Part shown: positions 58,425 to 64,000 of the stretch, piece after piece
Layout: every line of letters begins with the position of its first letter
Position numbering within the stretch: the stretch's first letter is position 1
Made by a program: the position numbers and the translations under genes
NCBI GenBank assembly: GCA_911728435.2
Contig: OU452203.1
Location: 12,235,651 to 12,299,650, forward strand
Direction of reading: 5' to 3'
Length of the DNA stretch: 64,000 nucleotides
Source: Apoderus coryli
Taxonomy: Eukaryota > Arthropoda > Insecta > Coleoptera > Attelabidae
Notes under the pieces: model-generated
Databases searched by the model: none
Seen by the model: only the letters and a program-made list of their open reading frames with translations
Told to the model about the DNA's origin: nothing

Positions 58425-59570
58425 TAATAATAATAATAACTTTGTTGTCTAACAGGTAGGCATAACCAAATTATAAGACAAATAACAATTCTTATAATAC
58501 AATATTCAACAACAAGATAAATATAGAAATTATATTTAACTAAATGCTTAGAAACATATTTACGTAATTGAAAAGAACAAAAAAAAACTTAAAACAAAAC
58601 TTTATAGCCCAAGATCACTTATGAAAATATTAATACTAGTCCTAAACCTAATCAAACTTATATCAACAAAATTTACTACATCTGACACATTATACTGATT
58701 ACATAAAACACATGCCCTAGTTAATGGTGCTCTACTTTCGTAATTGGTGCGAAACCGGTCAAGTCTAAATAGATGTGAATTACGTGCATTAAACTGCGGC
58801 GCGTTAATGCTCGCCAACTCCAGGAGATGAGGACAGTCAATTAGATTGTTAATAATTTTAAATAGAAATATCTAGGCACGTAATGTCGTTGATAAATAGC
58901 AAAAACAAAATAGGACCCAACACCGAACCCTGTGGACCTCCACAATCCATCGGCCTGCAAGAAGACACAGCCGCATTGACCCTCACACACTGACTTCTGT
59001 TGCTAAGGTACGACTTAAACCATCCCAGTGGAACCCCCCGAATTCCGTAGTGCTGTATCTTGTTAATTAGGATGTTATGCTTTAAAGTGGAGATTGTTCA
59101 AGTTGGAGTAAACATTGTTGAAGACGGAGAATATAGCATCATTAGGGCATTTATTAGCTAAAATTCCAAATTGGTGGCTAGTTAATATTTCATATTTGTG
59201 CAGAAATGATAGAAGTCTCCTTTTAACCAGTCTTTGATTGATCTTGGATAAGGTAGATAGAAGTGCAATTGGACGATAGTTTGAAGCTTGATCCTTATCG
59301 CCGCCCTTGTGCAGAAGAATAATTATAGATGTTTTAAGGCATTGTGGAAAAATTCAATTTCATAATGACTTGTTAATTAAATCTGTGAAAAGGATTAATG
59401 TACATTCCGGTAGATTAGACAACATTTTCAAAGTGATTCCATCAGTTCCAGAGGACACCTTGTTTTTGATGTTTTTAATTGTACTGCAAAGCTCTGAAGT
59501 TGCAACTGGTGTTAGGAAGAAGGTGTTAGTGAGCGCATATTATTGGCCGATGTACGTAAGCCCATGGTAG
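58425..59570 (-). mobile_element. LINE with RT N-terminal half joined to its C-terminus and tail
   Basis: Minus strand: IKNIKNKVSSGTDGITLKML near 59490, ASNYRPIALLSTLSKI (about 59260), FLHKYEILTSHQFGI, IRGVPLGWFKSYLSNRSQCV (about 59020) and GGPQGSVLGPILFLLFINDI (58890-58950). The YADD box and thumb are missing. From about 58860 the sequence jumps to HLFRLDRFRTNYESRAPLTR, the C-terminus, and ends in the TTA microsatellite tail at 58425-58440. So either an internally deleted LINE or two nested copies. Confidence 0.75.
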
Positions 59571-60190
59571 TCCAAGGTTTATGTTGTTTGTCCCTGATAG
59601 GCCTAAGGGGGAACGCTTTTAATGCTAGACGAGAAAGTGTGTGTGTGCTGCATACTCCAGCCTTGACCTTACTAATGAATTCTATAGGGTAGTAACACAA
59701 TTAATGTTGGTAAAGCTGGAGGTATAGATCCTAGGGTTCGTAGACATTTCTTGGATATCTCGTGGATATGATCATTAAAAGTTAGTTTATTATCAACAAC
59801 AACTCCCAGATTCCGAACGCTTGAACATATGTCCAAAGTAATGTTATCAATGGGATAATCAAATAAAATCGACTCTAACCTCTCGCGATCCTTAGACACT
59901 TGCATTTTTTGATATTTAAAGGTAATATATTTAATACGCACCAATCTTGCAGATGTAGAAGATCGGACTGGAGCTCATCACAGTCCCGCAATTCATCAAT
60001 AACAAGATATATCTTCATATCATCCGCGTACAATAGAAATTTACTGGAAAAAGACTGGGCAGTGTCATTAATGAAAATAGAAAACAGCAGTGGGGCTAAA
60101 TTGCTGCCCTGTGGTGTTCTACTAGTAGCAATATATTCCAAGGACTTATATTATATTACACTCAACAAACAACTTGCGGTTTTTCAGATA
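59571..60190 (-). mobile_element. LINE reverse transcriptase middle part
   Basis: From 60141 down: TPQGSNLAPLLFSIFINDTA, then FLLYADDMKIYL with an intact YADD catalytic box near 60020, DWCVLNILPLNIKKCKCLRI, and after a frameshift RNLGVVVDNKLTFNDHIHEI (about 59760-59815). It stops near 59690. The stretch 59571-59690 is of unclear origin. This piece contains the very part missing from the neighbour at 58425-59570. Confidence 0.75.
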
Positions 60191-60754
60191 TGACACAAAA
60201 AATGAAATCAAGTCCGAAGAAAACCCAATAGACCTTCAGTTTCAACTTGAGAACCTCATGATCCAATCTGTCGAAGCTTTTGGTAAATAATACTCACATA
60301 TCTGTTAGACAAGTTCTCTAGTTTAAACTGCTGCTCTGGTCAGAACTGACTATTGTCGGAACACCTTTTTCGTACCTTATGCAAATATTGGGATCGCCAG
60401 CTCGCTTGCGATCAAATAGCTGTTGTCGAACACGCTTGTACTCATCCAATTGAGATCGTGTCTTGTCGGAAGAGATTATAATTTGTTTCGTTTCAGATTA
60501 AATTGATATCCTTTTAAAATTAAAACAATTACAGCTCTGTTATGATTGTTTGGAGTTCTTTGCAATTTATAGTGTGGAAATTGATGTTGTAGAATTCTGC
60601 CGAATTGGTTAACTGATTTGTGTCATATTGGTTGATTGGGAAATTAAGGAAAAACAAGTAACTTTTGTTCCTACTAAGGTGCATTTTAATTAACTAACAT
60701 AAAATTTGATAGCTCTTATTTCCTATAATCTTCAACGAAAATCAAAACAATATA
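60191..60754. other. Intronic non-coding DNA
   Basis: On the minus strand near 60360-60480 SQLDEYKRVRQQLFDRKRAG is readable and might be retroelement coding. No family can be named. Confidence 0.3.
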
Positions 60755-60985
60755 TTTATGTCTGTATGTCCGCAAATGCTTCGTTACCGAGCTACAGTGA
60801 GTTAAACATTTTCTCTAAAAGCCGATGATTTATTTATTGCTCTGTCACCGGTCGAGATATGCAATTGAAATGTGGTTGGTTTTAAGAGGGACTTATAGCG
60901 CAGTTTTTGACAGGCATCTTAGAATTTTATGTTCATCATTGGTGCGCATACGAGTGATGAACTCAAAATTTTGGCACTTACAATG
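60755..60985 (+). mobile_element. Diverged solo arm of the foldback family
   Basis: TGTCCGCAAATGCTTCGTTAC, TTTATTTATTGCTCTG, CGAGATATGCAATTGAAATG and TTTTATGTTCATCATTGG match the left arm of the element at 50921-51909 with many changes. The terminus is lost. Confidence 0.6.
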
Positions 60986-61389
60986 CGCTGCTGACAGACT
61001 TATTTTTGAAATTATCTCCAGCATCCACCACGTACTCATTATTCGCGCAATAGTGCAATTAATCCTAAATATATTTACACCCAACACATGCGCAGATGCT
61101 TAATTAAACATAAACTTAATTTAACCAAGTTTATTTTATTTTAATTTTGCTACAATATTTTGGTTTTTAAACAAATTCCATATTATTTATATTTCATTTA
61201 ATTCAAATCATTAAAAATCTGGCAAACATCAAGACAAATTAGAGAAGCGCGGATGCCACACTTGCGAGGTATAACATAATATTATGTTCAGCTGCCAGAC
61301 TTTTTTTGAAAATTGAACATATTCCAGCACATTTTCCTCAAAAAAACCATACAATACACAATATATTTACACATAGAATATTATGATAA

Positions 61390-61640
61390 GAGACTTGATT
61401 CTGTAAGACAGCAAGAACAAAGGTATGTGAGGGACCCAGTTTGTCTGTTGTTTGTATACAACTATTTGCGTTTGATTAAATCGTTCCACTATACCATCTG
61501 ATTATGGGTGAACGACAGTATTTCATGTTTTTGTTATGCCCATACAGACTTTCTGAAATACTTCAGACTTGAAATTTCTGCCTTGGTCAGAAGTAAGTTC
61601 TCTTTTTGTCCAATTATTTTTCTCACGATTTTATATTTAC
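61390..61640 (-). mobile_element. Gypsy-type integrase core relic
   Basis: The minus strand reads LTSDQGRNFKSEVFQKVCMG, with a catalytic Asp. After a frameshift, TVVHP, a stop where Gln is usual, and SDGIVERFNQTQIVVYKQQ follow, with the catalytic Glu in VERFN, then TNWVPHIPLFLLSYRIKS. Order and spacing fit the second half of a retroviral-type integrase core. Frameshift and stop make it dead. It lies in the protease intron, same orientation. Confidence 0.75.
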
Positions 61641-62248
61641 TTATATCTTGTTCAATTTGCTCAAGTTGTCTGTGTTATCTTCAATTTTTGTCAGGGTTGT
61701 GTCTAGTTTTTGTAATAATTCTTCCTTGGTTGCGTCGTGTTGTTGTTATTTTTTTTGGCGTCATTTTTGTTTTCTTCTGTTTCGATTTCACGTTGCTTTC
61801 TCTTCTTCTTTGGTTATGTGTAATTTTCGTATTAGTTTTTCTGGATCGATTTCGCCTTGTCTACCGTCTCACGCCATTGGTATTTCAGTTCGTGCACTGA
61901 AGTCCTTTTTGATCATTTTTAAGCATTGTTTGATTAATATTAGCTATATAAACTCTAGGCACTGCCCTAAATGTTCAAAATTTCGAAATGGCCGTTTACT
62001 CCTCTACCTAACCTCAATTATGTTATTTTAAAATTTGCCAGCATTTTGGATGGCGAAGTAAAAACATATTTTAAAGTTATGACACATGCACAAACGATTA
62101 CAAAAGTTGTTTGGTGTTTGTTTTAATCTCATAAATAGAAAAAAAACCCATTTGAGAAACATTGTAAACTTAATTACATCTTTTAACGCAAAGAAACATA
62201 ATAAATAGTCCTTAAAACGTTCATGTAAAAGCACGCGGATATTCCTAC

Positions 62249-62516
62249 CTGTTTTATACTGGAGGAAGTCTTCGTAAACGTTAAAGGAAGTCTCGACGGG
62301 ACCATTCTTTAAAATCTCCAATTGGATTTGTTTTTCGTCATTTTTCACGGCATACGGTGCACTCCCATATGTAAGAGTACTATTGTAATCGATGCTGGAA
62401 TCATCACATTGCTTAACACAATCGGGAGCGGTTACTAGACTGGGGATGTCATCACAAGCTATTTTCGAACCGGTAATATAATGGTCGCAAGATTGAAGAT
62501 AATATGATTTGCATCC
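62249..62516 (-). CDS. CtsB: Cathepsin B-like cysteine protease, penultimate exon
   Basis: The exon is bounded by AG at 62517-62518 (TTTACAG) and GT at 62247-62248, is open throughout, and starts in phase 0. It reads GCKSYYLQSCDHYITGSKIA and CDDIPSLVTAPDCVKQC, corresponding to the cathepsin B occluding loop and its disulfides. Then TYGSAPYAVKNDEKQIQLEI and LKNGPVETSFNVYEDFLQYK. The occluding-loop His pair of mammalian cathepsin B (His110-His111) is His-Tyr here. That may weaken the dipeptidyl-carboxypeptidase activity and favour endopeptidase action (inference). The exons with signal peptide, propeptide and catalytic Cys must lie above 64000, because no such motif is readable from 62517 to 64000. 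Confidence 0.93.
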
Positions 62517-63129
62517 CTGTAAATATACTGGTGTAAATTTAACTTACTTAACTGAAAATTAGACTGATTTTTGTTGGCCGTTTATTAGAAGTTTCCAAAG
62601 GAATATCAGCTTAAAAATCGAGAAACAGCTAAAGACAGACAATTAAATTCCAAATAATATCTATACACTGACGAGCAAAATCTTTAGAAATAAATCCAAA
62701 TTCGAAATAAAGGGTCTAGTATTGGTCATACTGTATCATGTAAGCTAAATTTAACATTCAAAAATTCTTTAACAATTAATTTTCCGTCATATTTAAGGAA
62801 GAAATTGTCTTATGTGTACGCGATAGGTGACAGGAACACAAGATATCGACACCTCCTGAGTACCCTAAACATAGTACAGCTCTTTTTGAGAGGTCTTTTT
62901 CATATATTGGAGCTCTCTTGAACAATAGGTTGTCAACGTCTCTGTTTTCTTTGAGGACTCAAGAAATATCTGTTGGATAAAAGTGGGTAGCGATGGTCTG
63001 TTGTATATTTATTTTTTTTTATTTTATTTCGTTTTGATTTAATTACATGTTGTTGATTTTATTTGTTGTAGGTTTATCTTTCGCCTGCGTGGCTAACTGT
63101 GTTACAGTGTTTAATTTAGTTCAGGTAAT
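62517..63129. other. Intron (upstream part) of the cathepsin B gene
   Basis: AT- and T-rich with no exon or repeat recognised. Confidence 0.4.
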
Positions 63130-63650
63130 TTTTGGTGGATTTTTTATCCACAATGTGATTCCTGTCCAAGTCCAATAGAACCGTCGCCAAATGGGACACA
63201 CTGGTCAATACAAACTAAGGTATATCTTTTCCGGGTGTTCTCTACACTTGGCGACGTCCGTCTGAGCCACTGGTGCAAAAACGTGACTCATGAGAACAGT
63301 ACCTTGCTCCAATCATGATCATTCCGTACCAAATGGTTCTAATTCGATGCCGTTGTTGCAATAGTAGCCTTGTAGCCATCCATGTACAAGACATTCCGTT
63401 ACTAAGAAACATAACAAACGGCTAACATTGAAGTTGATTTCGCAAAAAAAATGCATAAGCGGTTTTATTCTGCAAACTTGTGAACCCCAAAAACCTGTCA
63501 TCTCTTTGGGTGTGACACATTTTCTTCCAGAGCATTGTCTTCTGGTTATCAAGCCAGTCTCCTGATAGCGTTGATACACATTTTGTACAGCACATAGGCT
63601 TTTGCCAATAATTCTTGCCACAACATTAGGATATAAGGGCATTATGAGTT
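63130..63650 (-). mobile_element. Tc1-like transposase relic
   Basis: At the 5' side on the minus strand (63642 down) a paired-like HTH reads ARIIGKSLCAVQNVYQRYQE and TGLITRRQCSGRKCVTPKE. After a large internal loss, SHESRFCTSGSDGRRQV near 63240-63290 matches the D-E-S-R-F block with the first catalytic Asp changed to His. Deleted and frameshifted. Confidence 0.65.
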
Positions 63651-64000
63651 GATATACCTACAGTGACAATTTGACAATCTTAACACAAGATGACAAATAA
63701 CATTACTCGGAAAACACATGATTCGCCGCATATTAGACCAATTATTTCCAAACTGAATTCATTTCAATTTTTTTGCAATTTCCTAAGTGATCTAAATTTT
63801 CTGCTCAGCAGTGTATAATATCTTCAGCTTTAAAAGTTGAAAGGGCGTTCGCAATGGAACTACCACCCCTCTTATTTTAAATAATCACCTACAATTTATT
63901 TTAACCTGTTCGATTGGTACTAGAATTCTAAATTTACATAACACAAGTTTGGTTAGATTTATTATAAAATGTTTTCGTAAATGCCAATATTTCAAAAAAA
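63651..64000. other. Right edge, nothing identified
   Basis: AT-rich; continues the intron of the protease gene if that gene extends past the window. Confidence 0.35.

Larger units (their letters stand above)
58358..62248 (-). other. Intron between the last two cathepsin B exons
   Basis: The donor is AAACAG|GTAGGAAT (62249/62248) and the acceptor is TTTTTTAG|GAGTAT (58358/58357). The intron has phase 1. It is filled with LINE fragments, a solo foldback arm and a gypsy integrase relic. LINE pieces lie in the same orientation as the gene; the AT-rich region 61641-62030 has only low-complexity frames. Confidence 0.85.

Noticed and set aside
61508..62031. Two overlapping plus-strand hydrophobic frames of 130 and 141 codons
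   Set aside because: The DNA is T-rich low-complexity inside the protease intron. The frames have no start context or recognisable domain, and T runs yield false hydrophobic proteins.

Overview
The window is AT-rich animal nuclear DNA, most likely from an insect. A beetle would fit the repeat content, but that is a guess. Two host genes can be supported, both on the minus strand and both with spliceosomal introns. The rest is a dense, nested graveyard of transposable elements: LINEs, mariner/Tc1 relatives, piggyBac, Crypton-type tyrosine recombinases, Transib, LTR elements, SINEs, and long inverted-repeat (foldback) elements. No bacterial-style operons, rRNA genes, functional tRNA genes or CRISPR arrays were seen.

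Host gene 1 is a pyruvate dehydrogenase E1-alpha subunit. Its two coding exons (14013-14466 and 8924-9690) flank a 4.3 kb intron. Splicing with canonical GT/AG ends gives an uninterrupted 406-residue protein with a mitochondrial-type leader. It is diverged at several positions that are usually invariant. Host gene 2 is the 3' part of a cathepsin B-like cysteine protease. Exons 62249-62516 and 58134-58357 carry the occluding loop, catalytic His and catalytic Asn. The upstream exons, with the propeptide and catalytic Cys, lie beyond position 64000. Both introns have been filled by transposons.

Layout. 1-5.3 kb: LINE and mariner relics, one mariner interrupted by a terminal-inverted-repeat element that itself holds LINE sequence. 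5.3-6.8 kb: a nearly intact Crypton-type tyrosine recombinase with a downstream hairpin. 7.4-8.8 kb: two mariner relics just downstream of the E1-alpha gene. 8.9-14.5 kb: the E1-alpha gene, with piggyBac and two palindromes in its intron. 15-31 kb: mostly non-coding, with dispersed repeats, a SINE, and two big inverted repeats. 31-39 kb: a mariner relic, a foldback element, a small MITE, a SINE and a second tyrosine-recombinase relic. 41-44 kb: a Transib (RAG1-family) element with intact ends and target duplication, inserted in an older repeat. 44.6-49 kb: an internally deleted LTR element and a BEL/Pao integrase relic. 51-57 kb: a near-1-kb foldback element, a mariner relic and a LINE. 58-64 kb: the cathepsin B exons, whose intron holds two or more LINE pieces and a gypsy integrase relic, followed by a Tc1 relic.

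The most interesting items are these. (i) The Transib copy has ends that begin with CACAGTG, the consensus heptamer of vertebrate V(D)J recombination signals. It is flanked by a perfect CGTCG target duplication. (ii) Several tyrosine-recombinase relics are accompanied by DNA hairpins. (iii) At least six long inverted repeats could be transcribed into double-stranded RNA.
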